Assembly: GCF_002154695.1 (NCBI RefSeq)
Contig: NZ_MTAV01000087.1
Coordinates: 1 to 36,204, forward strand
Length of the DNA: 36,204 nt
Direction of reading: 5' to 3'
DNA from: Nostoc sp. T09
GTDB taxonomy: Bacteria; Cyanobacteriota; Cyanobacteriia; Cyanobacteriales; Nostocaceae
Shown: in pieces, positions 1-7,820 of the stretch
How the letters are laid out: each line of letters opens with the position of its first letter
How positions within the stretch are numbered: the first letter of the stretch is position 1
Translations under genes and position numbers: made by a program
Notes under the pieces: generated by a model
What the model was told of the DNA's origin: nothing
Databases searched by the model: none
What the model saw: the letters and a program-made list of their open reading frames with translations, nothing else

Positions 1-73
1 CTGGTTACGACTTCATCCTTAATGCCTTATCTGTCGCAAACATTTTTTGAATTGGTATTAGATGAATTGCAAG

Positions 74-808
74 CTATAACTGTGCGATTGTTAATCCTGG
101 CTGATGTGTCTCTTCACAACAACAACCCGCAACCCCTTCTGTAGGATGAATCTCACGCAGAGTAAGTACAGACGGCTTGGCAAACAAAGGACAGGAAGGT
201 AATTGCCATTGCACGGTTGAGACATTCAAGTCTTTGATTAACCCAGTTTTGATGTCTAGCACCCAACCATGAATTGTCGGGGCTTTTTTCTCATGGAGGG
301 CTTTGCGCACGATGGAAGTTTGGTAGAGATTCTTAACCTGCGCCAGAACGTTGATTTCTGCCAAGCGATTTAGACGTGCTTCTCTGGTTGGTATGGCATT
401 AATCTCTTCTTGGTTGTGTAAATAAAGTTCCCGAATGGGATTTACCCAGTTATCAATGATTCCGGTGGTGCTTCCTTCTAGCGCTGCTTTAATTCCACCA
501 CATCCGTAGTGTCCACAAACAATAATGTGTTTAACCTGAAGATGGGAAATCGCATAATCTAAAACCGCTAAGAAGTTCATATCTGTTAGCGAAACTTGAT
601 TAGCAATATTGCGATGTACAAATAACTCTCCGGGTTCTGTGCGGGTAAAGCTATTCAGAGGTAAACGACTGTCAGAACAACCTATGTAAAGAAAAGGTGG
701 TTTTTGCCCTTCGGCTAATCTGTCAAAATAGTTCACGTCTAAGGCTAGTTTTTCTGCAACCCAAGACTGATTATTGGTTAGAAGTTCATCAATGGTGTGA
801 TATTTCAT
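74..808 (-). CDS. Beta-class carbonic anhydrase
   Basis: Interconverts CO2 and bicarbonate; probably cytoplasmic, as no signal peptide is visible. The 244-residue protein carries the beta-CA zinc site: CSDSR (Cys44, with the Asp46-Arg48 dyad) and HxxC (His100, Cys103) inside GHYGCGG. The longest open frame begins with TTG at 811; the adjacent ATG at 808 is preferred. The length is somewhat above the usual 200-230 residues because of a C-terminal tail that includes three consecutive cysteines (about residues 229-231) and a nearby His. A link to the carbon-concentrating mechanism is inferred from family and organism; the cmp-like transporter lies about 11 kb away, so this is not an operon link. 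Family assignment is secure, the precise paralogue is not. Confidence 0.95.
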   Translation of the reverse strand: MKYHTIDELLTNNQSWVAEKLALDVNYFDRLAEGQKPPFLYIGCSDSRLPLNSFTRTEPGELFVHRNIANQVSLTDMNFLAVLDYAISHLQVKHIIVCGHYGCGGIKAALEGSTTGIIDNWVNPIRELYLHNQEEINAIPTREARLNRLAEINVLAQVKNLYQTSIVRKALHEKKAPTIHGWVLDIKTGLIKDLNVSTVQWQLPSCPLFAKPSVLTLREIHPTEGVAGCCCEETHQPGLTIAQL

Positions 809-989
809 CAATATATTGTCTTTTATCTCTATCTATCGGTATGCTCTCCATGCATCAAGCTATAGCGCTTTTCGTTTGCATGAATTACCCGCTTTGAAGA
901 CTCAATTATTGTCAAGGCACAACAATTAAGCAGCTTTATAGTGATCTATACAACTGCAAATTGCTATTAGCTTGTTAGTTTTCTCGTGC

Positions 990-1973
990 TTAGGGATATT
1001 CGTGAGAAACAAACGGAACTGCTACTATTTCACCTTCGGTTTCTCCTACTTGCACTTTCAAGCCAACACCGCCCGCTTTGGTGCGAATGTAACCTAGCCC
1101 AAAGTAGCCGTCGACTGTTTCAGTGTAACTGGTGAGTTTGCCAACTTTTTCATCTCCTACTGCGATCGCTGCTCCAACTTCCGCAGGTCCACTCAGACGA
1201 ATTCCCCAAAGGTGTTGTTTTACACCTTTATATGTATTTAACCGGGCAATAGTTTCTTGTCCAATATAACAACCTTTATTAAAGGAAATTGTTTGCCATA
1301 AACCGACTTCTAGAGGATTGTAATCATCTGTTAGTTCCGCATCTGGGGTCGGGCGTCCTTGTAATATTCGCAACAAATTCCAGGCGCGATCGCTCAATTC
1401 TACTGCCCCAGATTCTAAAATTTCGCTCCAAATCCTCTCTTTTTCTGAGACAGGCAAAATTAGGGTATATCCAGGGGAAGCCAAGCCGCTACCTACAGCA
1501 ACAATTACTCCACCGTTGACTAAAACATGATTACCATAGGGTTGACCAATAATTGCCCCAGCGCCTAATTTTTCAATAATGGCATCACTTCCCGAACCGA
1601 TGAGACTTAAGGTTGCGGTTTCATCAGTTACATCGGTCAATAGCACCTTATCAGCAAAAAAGATATAGCGATCTAACCACTGCATGAGAAATTCACGGCG
1701 GTTAGGCGAAACCAATAATAAAACTGCATCCTCTAAAACGTAGGCAGTCACCAAGTCAATCGTGCGGGCGGTGGATGTCACCATCACAGTGTCGCACCCT
1801 TGTCCAGGCTTGAGACTTTGGAAGTCATTAGTACTTTGGTTGTGTAAAAAGCGGAGACGTTCATCATCAGAAACACGGATGCGTCCCCAGTGAGAGCGAT
1901 CGCATACAGCAACCCCTTCTTTTACCGCTTGGATAGCTGCTGCGTCTTTAGCGTCAATTGCAGATGTTGGCAT
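990..1973 (-). CDS. ygfZ: Folate-binding protein YgfZ (GcvT-like)
   Basis: Member of the YgfZ/IbaG-linked aminomethyltransferase-like family, which binds folate and helps assemble or repair Fe-S clusters. The 327-residue protein has the GcvT-type folate-binding fold, and the family signature KGCYIGQE is visible in the C-terminal third; its Cys is the hallmark that separates YgfZ from true glycine-cleavage T protein. The start ATG at 1973 gives MPTSAIDAKD and fits the usual family length. It is read away from the cobalamin gene at 2162, so the 188 bases between them form a divergent promoter region. The C-terminal half ends normally. An alternative label often seen is aminomethyltransferase, but glycine-cleavage neighbours are absent. 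Confidence 0.93.
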   Translation of the reverse strand: MPTSAIDAKDAAAIQAVKEGVAVCDRSHWGRIRVSDDERLRFLHNQSTNDFQSLKPGQGCDTVMVTSTARTIDLVTAYVLEDAVLLLVSPNRREFLMQWLDRYIFFADKVLLTDVTDETATLSLIGSGSDAIIEKLGAGAIIGQPYGNHVLVNGGVIVAVGSGLASPGYTLILPVSEKERIWSEILESGAVELSDRAWNLLRILQGRPTPDAELTDDYNPLEVGLWQTISFNKGCYIGQETIARLNTYKGVKQHLWGIRLSGPAEVGAAIAVGDEKVGKLTSYTETVDGYFGLGYIRTKAGGVGLKVQVGETEGEIVAVPFVSHEYP

Positions 1974-2161
1974 GGTAATGAAGAGTTGCTTAGTTTCAAT
2001 GTTGTCGCATTGGAAATCTTAGCAAATTCAGGTTTGCTGGTTCAACAGTCAATAGTCGTTGGACTCATTACTCCCCCAGAGGAAGTTCAATGCTACTCGT
2101 CTAAATTTGTGGTTTCATTTGAAAGATATCAACTATAGCTATATAAAGTTTTAGAAGTTTT

Positions 2162-3898
2162 ATGATGCCGAAAGTTGCACCTGCTGTAGTGGTACTTGGT
2201 CAAAATAGTGTGGCAGTAGCACGCAAAATCATTAGTGTTCTGCCAGGGGCGACGTTATACGGTTTGGCAGGTCGCACTTGGGAGGTTGATGTCAACTTTA
2301 GCAATTTCGGTGACACACTGCGGGAGTTGTTTGCCCAAGGAAGACCACTGATTGGGATTTGTGCCGCAGGTATTTTAATCAGAACCCTAGCGCCAATGAT
2401 TTCAGATAAACGGCAAGAACCGCCAGTACTAGCTGTAGCTGAGGATGGTAGCGCGGTTGTTCCGCTGTTAGGTGGATTAAGTGGGGTGAATGATTTGGCA
2501 CGCCGCATTGCTGAGGTACTGGATGTCAAAGCTGCAATTACAACTACTGGCGACATCCGCTTTCGCACAGCGCTTTTGTCTCCTCCTCCTGGCTATCATT
2601 TAGCTAACCCAGATGATGCCAAGACATTTATTTCAGATTTGTTAGCTGGGGCGCAGGTGAAACTAGAGGGAACAGCACCTTGGTTGAGTAACAGTCAATT
2701 GCCGATTGACTCTAATGGAAATTTGACGATTAAAATTAGCGATCGCGTGGTTACTCCTACAACCAATTGTCTTGTCTACCATCCAGCAACGATCGCGATC
2801 GCTATCAGTGACATCTCTGGAACTAATGATGAAGTAGTAGCTTCAGTACGACAACTATTAGCAGAAGCGGAACTTGCGCCTGCATCGGTAGCTGGGGTAT
2901 TTGCACCCATCTCTACCGCTGCAAATCCTGCAATCCACGCTGTTGCTAGCGCGTTGGAAGTGCCTACACGTTTTTTCACCCCAAATCAACTAGAAAACCT
3001 GCGATCGCAAGGTTATACCCTTGCCCAAGCCGTAGCTATGGCGGCTACAGGTACATCTGGACAACTAATTTCGACAGCAGAAGCAGAAGTTGCGATCGCT
3101 ATTTCGCCCCAACCAATCGACCCCAGCACCATCGGTCAACCACGCGGGCGATTAGCAGTGATTGGCACGGGGCCGGGTAGTCTAGAGTGGATGTCTCCTG
3201 AAGTCAAAGAAATCCTCAAGTCTGCTACTGATTTGGTAGGTTACACAACTTACTTAAATTTAGTTGGTTCCCTGGCTGAAGGTAAGCAACGGCATGATTC
3301 CGACAATCGAGAAGAAATAGCACGGGCGGAAATGGCGCTGGACTTGGCAGCCGAAGGGCGATATGTGGCTGTGGTATCCTCTGGCGACCCTGGTATTTAT
3401 GCGATGGCGACAGCGATTTTTGAAGTACTCGATCGCCATGCCAAACCAGAATGGGATAGTATCGACATTCATGTAGCACCAGGCATTTCAGCGATGCAAG
3501 CCGCCGCCGCTGCCATTGGCGCACCCTTGGGGCATGACTTCTGTGCTATTTCTCTCTCAGATATTTTGAAGCCTTGGTCAATTATTGAACAACGAATTGC
3601 TGCGGTGGCTGAAGCTGATTTTGCGATCGCTTTCTACAATCCTGTTTCTAAAGAGCGTACTTGGCAACTAACAGAAGCTAGAAATATTTTGCTGCGCTAT
3701 AGAACGCCTGATACCCCAGTAGTGTTAGCACGAAATCTCGGCAGGCCGGGACAGGCTGTTAAGGTGATTACTCTTGAGGAGTTAGCACCAGCAGTAGCAG
3801 ATATGCGAACAATTATTCTTGTTGGTTCCAGCAAGACGCGGACGATTCAGCGCGGCGATGGTAGTATCTCCGTTTACACTCCACGTCGATACGGTTAA
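2162..3898 (+). CDS. cobJ: CbiG-CobJ fusion: cobalt-precorrin-5A hydrolase / precorrin-3B C17-methyltransferase
   Basis: Bifunctional cobalamin (vitamin B12) enzyme for corrin ring contraction. Residues about 1-320 are CbiG-like (N-terminal GICAAGILIRTLAP region, then a CbiG C-terminal domain ending near ATGTSGQLIS). Residues about 328-578 form a SAM-dependent tetrapyrrole methylase: the GTGPGS loop is at 335-340, SSGDPGIYAM near 406-415 and a VAPGISAMQAAAA segment follows. CobJ transfers a methyl group to C17 and contracts the ring; CbiG opens the delta-lactone. Fusion of the two is known in cyanobacteria. Two ATGs lie in tandem at 2162 and 2165 and no clear Shine-Dalgarno is seen, so the exact start is uncertain by one codon. 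No other cob/cbi gene is in the window and I see no B12-box riboswitch upstream. Confidence 0.95.
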   Translation: MMPKVAPAVVVLGQNSVAVARKIISVLPGATLYGLAGRTWEVDVNFSNFGDTLRELFAQGRPLIGICAAGILIRTLAPMISDKRQEPPVLAVAEDGSAVVPLLGGLSGVNDLARRIAEVLDVKAAITTTGDIRFRTALLSPPPGYHLANPDDAKTFISDLLAGAQVKLEGTAPWLSNSQLPIDSNGNLTIKISDRVVTPTTNCLVYHPATIAIAISDISGTNDEVVASVRQLLAEAELAPASVAGVFAPISTAANPAIHAVASALEVPTRFFTPNQLENLRSQGYTLAQAVAMAATGTSGQLISTAEAEVAIAISPQPIDPSTIGQPRGRLAVIGTGPGSLEWMSPEVKEILKSATDLVGYTTYLNLVGSLAEGKQRHDSDNREEIARAEMALDLAAEGRYVAVVSSGDPGIYAMATAIFEVLDRHAKPEWDSIDIHVAPGISAMQAAAAAIGAPLGHDFCAISLSDILKPWSIIEQRIAAVAEADFAIAFYNPVSKERTWQLTEARNILLRYRTPDTPVVLARNLGRPGQAVKVITLEELAPAVADMRTIILVGSSKTRTIQRGDGSISVYTPRRYG

Positions 3899-4083
3899 AA
3901 TCGCAATCATCAAAAAAGGGAATAGGGGTAGGGAAACAGGGAACATATTTCTCTATTTCCTGTTCACTAGAGATTCGCAAAAAATAAATTAACCTATATT
4001 GCAATCCTAAATTATTCTTGAAAAAATCTCTTGCCTATTGCCTCCCTACAAAACTAATTTCATAACTCATATAGGATTGCTAT

Positions 4084-4353
4084 ATGCCTTACGATATTAC
4101 TATGTGCCCCGGACAAAATTGTCCGATCAAACAAGATTGTTACCGTTTTACCGCTGAAATTTTGGGTCGTCAGGATTTTTTTGGAACCGATCCCTATAAT
4201 TTTACGACTAATTCCTGTGAGTATTTTATCAGTAATCGCCCAGATGAAGATAAAATCCGTTTCAAAGCTTATGAAATCTGGCAACAAACAGGCTATCCGG
4301 ATGGCAAGTCTGTGGAACATTGGCTTCAGGCTGAGAAGGAGTTGACAGAGTAA
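4084..4353 (+). CDS. Small DUF2934-type protein with N-terminal Cys cluster
   Basis: An 89-residue protein of unknown function. The C-terminal part (FKAYEIWQQTGYPDGKSVEHW and following LQAE) matches the DUF2934 pattern of aromatic and acidic positions. The N-terminal part holds cysteines in CPGQNCPIKQDC with another Cys near residue 44, which could bind a metal or form disulfides; that is inference. No membrane segment or signal peptide is seen. The start follows a segment, actcatataggattgctat, that resembles a dispersed Nostoc repeat; no good Shine-Dalgarno is visible. It is probably monocistronic, with 88 bases to the next gene. Confidence 0.75.
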   Translation: MPYDITMCPGQNCPIKQDCYRFTAEILGRQDFFGTDPYNFTTNSCEYFISNRPDEDKIRFKAYEIWQQTGYPDGKSVEHWLQAEKELTE

Positions 4354-4441
4354 TAAAAATTACCTTCCTGATGGATATTAGTTTGTACTGTAAGATGAAA
4401 TCGGCTCATTTGAGCAGTCGAAATTCTTCACCTGGAAACCA

Positions 4442-4792
4442 ATGAACAAGTTTATATTTCACTTACTTTCGACTCCTGTACTTATTAGCTCTATCTTGTC
4501 TACAGGAGCCGTAATCAATCAAGCCCAAGCTATAGAGCCAACACCCACAAATACAGATCGTCTATCTTGTATCCGCAATAAACATAAAGTCGGTTTAGTA
4601 TGTGCCAGAGCTTCTGTATTGGAGCAACTTCCTAAATATCAACCAGAAGCGCAACCCTCTCAGGATGGTGTGCCGATGTTAGAATTTAATGACCAAGAAA
4701 GTGATATGGCGATCGCATTATTTGGTTGTGATTGTCCTGCTTGTATAAATTCTTTAAGGAAGATGCAGGGCGCAACGCCGTTAGTTTATTAA
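4442..4792 (+). CDS. Secreted Cys-rich protein of unknown function
   Basis: A 116-residue protein with a likely Sec signal peptide: MNKF start, hydrophobic core about residues 5-22, and a probable cleavage after AQA near residue 30. The mature part has an early pair of cysteines (LSC...LVC) and a late CDCPAC motif followed by INSLRKM. The cysteines suggest disulfides or metal binding in the periplasm; no enzyme family is recognised. A strong rho-independent terminator lies 34 bases downstream, supporting a short independent transcript. The coding frame contains a HIP1 octamer (GCGATCGC near 4712), as do neighbouring genes. Confidence 0.75.
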   Translation: MNKFIFHLLSTPVLISSILSTGAVINQAQAIEPTPTNTDRLSCIRNKHKVGLVCARASVLEQLPKYQPEAQPSQDGVPMLEFNDQESDMAIALFGCDCPACINSLRKMQGATPLVY

Positions 4793-4825
4793 CCTTTTAA
4801 AGTATTTGTTTCTGCTTCGCCGCAA

Positions 4826-4861
4826 AAAACTTCCAAGATTAACGCTTGGAAGTTTTTTTTG
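4826..4861 (+). terminator. Rho-independent terminator
   Basis: Perfect 9-bp stem ACTTCCAAG / CTTGGAAGT (4829-4837 with 4845-4853), 7-base loop, followed by a run of eight T. It ends the transcript of the secreted Cys-rich gene that stops at 4792. Confidence 0.9.
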
Positions 4862-4993
4862 TTATTAGCACAGCTTGAAGTAAAATCGTAGCGTTTTAAA
4901 CAAGCTAAAACTATAACAATTTTTTGCCTTGATAAATGCCTTGGTTTTACGCAATTAGAAACTGTTGTAAAAGCAGTTTAGGGGAATACCATT

Positions 4994-5013
4994 AGTTAAC
5001 CGAGAGGTTAGCT
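4994..5013. repeat. Inverted repeat with GAGA tetraloop
   Basis: AGTTAACC, GAGA, GGTTAGCT: an 8-bp stem (one G-T wobble) closed by a GNRA-type loop. It lies 53 bases beyond the stop of the pentapeptide-repeat gene on the minus strand. No T-tract follows on either strand, so it is not a classical terminator; a 3'-end stem-loop is possible. Confidence 0.35.
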
Positions 5014-5065
5014 TTGCATTAACTAACATACATTTAATAACTAAAATGCCTAACAATTTTCAGTT

Positions 5066-5623
5066 TTAAATCACTGAACAACTACTACCCCAAGTCACCC
5101 ATTTATGCGATATGCCCACTTGCACAATGCTTTCGCCTATCTCTTGTTCGGTGATGCTTGCGCCAGTGAAATCTGCATCAGTGATTTCTGCTTCATCGAG
5201 ATTGCAACTAATCAAATTTGTTTCTCGAAGATTAGCACCTCTTAAATCGGCTCCACTCAGTTCTGCTTCGCTGAGGTTTGCACCAAATAGGTTTGCCATT
5301 GCTAAATTTGCACCCCGCAAATCAGCACGGCTGAGGTTTGTTTTCTCTAAATTAGCTTTGATCATTTCTGCGCCAATCAGGTTTACCTCACTCAAGTTAG
5401 CACTGTTGAGATTGGTACTAGTTAGATCGGCATCAGTCAGGTTTGCTCTAGTTAAGTTAGATTCACTTAAGTTAGCTTCACTTAAGTCGGCTCCACTCAA
5501 GTCAGCATCCGCAAAATTTATCCCACTCAAATCAAGATTAGCAAGGTTAGCCTGATGCAAATTGGCTCCATTAAAATTTTTTTCTCCTGCTGCATATCGA
5601 CTCAGGAGCTTGTTCGAGTCCAT
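5066..5623 (-). CDS. Pentapeptide-repeat protein
   Basis: A 185-residue protein made almost wholly of A(D/N)LXX pentapeptides (for example DLSGADLSEANLSESNL), roughly 25 repeats from about residue 20 to 150. Such repeats fold as a right-handed quadrilateral beta-helix; the biochemical role of most cyanobacterial members is unknown. A non-repeat C-terminal segment ends WVTWGSSCSVI. The ATG at 5623 is chosen because GAGGTGA sits 4 bases upstream; the longer frame would need a TTG at 5638. The opposite strand is also open here, an expected by-product of the repeats. No membrane segment is seen. Confidence 0.92.
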   Translation of the reverse strand: MDSNKLLSRYAAGEKNFNGANLHQANLANLDLSGINFADADLSGADLSEANLSESNLTRANLTDADLTSTNLNSANLSEVNLIGAEMIKANLEKTNLSRADLRGANLAMANLFGANLSEAELSGADLRGANLRETNLISCNLDEAEITDADFTGASITEQEIGESIVQVGISHKWVTWGSSCSVI

Positions 5624-6111
5624 ATTGTCACCTCGCAATGTCTACAGGTAAGTCAAGTCTAGTTGTGAGTTACACTCCACCCAAACCACACCAAAAACAT
5701 TTGGTTGTCTCAGCAACCAAAGTATTAGTTTAGTAAAAACTTTTATTCTTATTGTGCTATGGTTTCAGAAATTATGAATACTTACTTAATCTAAATATAG
5801 GAATTTTGATTAATTATGCACAAGTTGTTACTACCTCTCTGTCATTTAACTAACAATTATTTTTTCTAACATTTTGAAATATCCGATAGTTGAGGAAAAG
5901 GGGGCAGTATGAGATGGAATTATTTAACTCGGAAATTTCATTGATGGGTTAAAGTAATGTAAAGCATTGTCATTTAATAGCTAATTATTGATAATGCGAT
6001 CGCACTTGATAAATTACCGCTCCAGTTTTCCCCAAACAGATGCTTTCTCTACTTAAATCAATCTCAGATATTTTGAGTATTGGTAGCAGTTCTAGGTTTA
6101 CTACTCCAGCC
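5624..6111. other. Gene-free stretch, 488 bases
   Basis: AT-rich gap upstream of the pentapeptide gene. It contains one hairpin, TTGGTTG / CAACCAA (5701-5707 with 5714-5720, six-base loop), 78 bases before the pentapeptide start, and one HIP1 octamer near 5998. No credible gene, repeat array or terminator was seen in the rest. Confidence 0.6.
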
Positions 6112-7074
6112 TTAAGGTTTAATCTCATACCCTAATATCTCCCCAAGCGATCGCTCTATGAGTTGGCTGACTAACTGATTACCTTGTAAGTTAAGGTGAA
6201 TGTGGTCTTGATACAACGCTTTAACGTTTGGGTTTGAGTTGAATATTGGCAACACATCTATATAAGTAATCTGCTGCGCTTTAGTAAAGTCACTCAAACG
6301 TTGACGTGCTTTAATTTCGTAATCGCGGGGGCCTGGTTCACCAATCTCTCGCAATAAGGGAGTCATTACTAACAGAAATTCGCTGTTGCTTACACGAGTT
6401 AGCGCCTGAATTCTGCTGATAGCATCTAAATTGATCCCAACGCGATCGCCTGGTTCATTTTGTACGGCTTGGATTTCGGGAATTGGCTTTTGTTTAATTA
6501 GATAACGTTGCCAAACTTCTACTAAAGCCAGGGAAGGTTTACGATCTGGATAGTTGCGATCGCGTCCCACTGGTAAGGATGTTGGAGCCGTAGCAAACAA
6601 ATCATCAGTATTAATTAATAACACCACTGCCTTGGCTTGGAAATTCCCAAATCGTTGGAGATAGGCTAATTCATTCCTGGGGCCCCAAGAGTTTGCTGAC
6701 GCATTTAATACTTCGGCTTCTTGATATTTACCATTAGTGGCTGAAGCTAAGGAGCGCATCATCAGATTAGAAATTGTATTATCTTGGTCTGTCCACCAGC
6801 CACCATTAGCGATCGAGTCTCCCAGAATTAGCACTCGCAGTGTGGAAGGTGCAGGTGTCTGTGGGATCGGGCTGCTACGCATAGAATACTGATTAATCTC
6901 AATGCGATTTCCAAAACGGTGGGTGTGCTGGTTAGGCGCTAACAAATAACCTATTTGCTCGTCACCAACGTAAATCAGGGGATTGCCAAAGCCAAATAGC
7001 GATCGCAGCCCGATCTCAATTGATACCAATAATCCGATAACTACTGCCAAAACTATGAACAGCGCTAATTTCAC
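6112..7074 (-). CDS. Membrane-anchored SGNH/GDSL-type hydrolase
   Basis: About 320 residues. A hydrophobic N-terminal segment (LALFIVLAVVIGLLVSIEIG) anchors the protein, leaving the hydrolase domain outside the cytoplasm. The catalytic Ser is in the GDS block of LILGDSIANGG, and the C-terminal Asp-His pair is in YQDHIHLNLQGNQL. SGNH enzymes are esterases or acyl/acetyl-transferases; the substrate here is unknown, possibly a cell-surface polysaccharide or lipid. The start is taken as GTG at 7074, since GGAGAG lies 9 bases upstream; a TTG at 7080 would leave only 3 bases. It stands alone on its strand. Confidence 0.85.
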   Translation of the reverse strand: MKLALFIVLAVVIGLLVSIEIGLRSLFGFGNPLIYVGDEQIGYLLAPNQHTHRFGNRIEINQYSMRSSPIPQTPAPSTLRVLILGDSIANGGWWTDQDNTISNLMMRSLASATNGKYQEAEVLNASANSWGPRNELAYLQRFGNFQAKAVVLLINTDDLFATAPTSLPVGRDRNYPDRKPSLALVEVWQRYLIKQKPIPEIQAVQNEPGDRVGINLDAISRIQALTRVSNSEFLLVMTPLLREIGEPGPRDYEIKARQRLSDFTKAQQITYIDVLPIFNSNPNVKALYQDHIHLNLQGNQLVSQLIERSLGEILGYEIKP

Positions 7075-7487
7075 CTGCAACTACTCTCCAATTAATTTCA
7101 GAAAATTAATCGCCAAAAAATAAAGTATTAAATTATACTATTTTATTTTCAGTCCGTAGACTGATTTTTGAGAGTTTTCCGGCTGTTGAGTTTAAATACA
7201 TTTATGCAAGAAAAAATTATATTTTAGTATTTTAAATTACTTTTATTAGCAATAATTTTAGAGATACTTGTGCCCAAGCTCTCACTATACAACCTTGATT
7301 AGCAAGTTAGTTTTATATATTTAGGTATAAAATAATACTTTGTGCCCAGAGATGTAGATAGACATGTTGCTGTCATTGTTGCAAAGCTTAAACAAAATAA
7401 TAATGACGATTTAATACTATCTTTGGACAGAAGGACTACAATCAAAACGGACAAATTAGCACTGTAACAAAGGAGGTTTACAAAGCT
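7075..7487. other. Gene-free stretch, 413 bases
   Basis: Very AT-rich gap between the divergent SGNH and small membrane-protein genes. Apart from the two Shine-Dalgarno sites at its ends I see no gene, repeat or stem-loop. It must hold the promoters of both flanking genes, but no box is clear enough to place. Confidence 0.5.
7084..7089 (-). promoter_or_regulatory. Shine-Dalgarno that decides the SGNH start
   Basis: GGAGAG on the minus strand, 9 bases from the GTG at 7074 and only 3 from the TTG at 7080; it favours the GTG. Confidence 0.5.
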
Positions 7488-7628
7488 ATGTCCGACTTAA
7501 ATCGCGGAATCATGAAATTCGAGGGTGCGGATTCTCCAAAAGTTGTCACTATCTCTACCGTGCTGCTTTTGGGGTCAATAGCTGGTCTGATTATTTGGGC
7601 ATTACAAGCTGCCTATGCGCTAAACTAA
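7488..7628 (+). CDS. Small single-span membrane protein (46 aa)
   Basis: Translates to MSDLNRGIMKFEGADSP followed by one hydrophobic span (about residues 19-43, VVTISTVLLLGSIAGLIIWA) and ends AAYALN. A very strong Shine-Dalgarno (AGGAGG at 7471-7476, 11 bases upstream) supports real translation. The soluble N terminus, single helix and size resemble the small accessory proteins of thylakoid complexes (small Psb, Pet or Ndh subunits), but I cannot assign it to any named one. It is too short for routine gene calling and could be missed. It ends 192 bases before the PlsY-like fusion gene, with heptamer-like repeats between. Confidence 0.8.
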   Translation: MSDLNRGIMKFEGADSPKVVTISTVLLLGSIAGLIIWALQAAYALN

Positions 7629-7758
7629 GGATTAGCTGCTTAGTATTTGGTAAGTTGGCAAGGCACTGGGTAAAATGGCTTCTGCCTGACCCAAGTGTCC
7701 ATTGCCCAACTCTTAAAAAGTGCCCTTGAAAGCATCAATAAAATTTCCGAAAGATTTT

Positions 7759-7819
7759 AGATTTGAGATTTGAGATGCAAGATGCAAAGTGCAAGATAAA
7801 TCTAAAATCCAAAATCCAA
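7759..7819. repeat. Short tandem heptamer-like repeat abutting a start codon
   Basis: Degenerate 7-mers: GATTTGA twice, GATGCAA twice, then AAATCCA units. The array runs to the base before the ATG at 7821, leaving no recognisable Shine-Dalgarno for that gene. Confidence 0.7.
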
Positions 7820-7820
7820 G

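Noticed and set aside
1-144. Open frame on the plus strand from the left edge, ending in TAG at 142-144
   Set aside because: It overlaps the 3' end of the carbonic anhydrase gene, has no visible start or recognisable motif, and the other frame at the edge also looks plausible; a partial gene cannot be supported.
5112-5555. 147-residue plus-strand frame
   Set aside because: Mirror image of the pentapeptide repeats; low-complexity KSA/FAP pattern is the complement of the A(D/N)LXX repeat.
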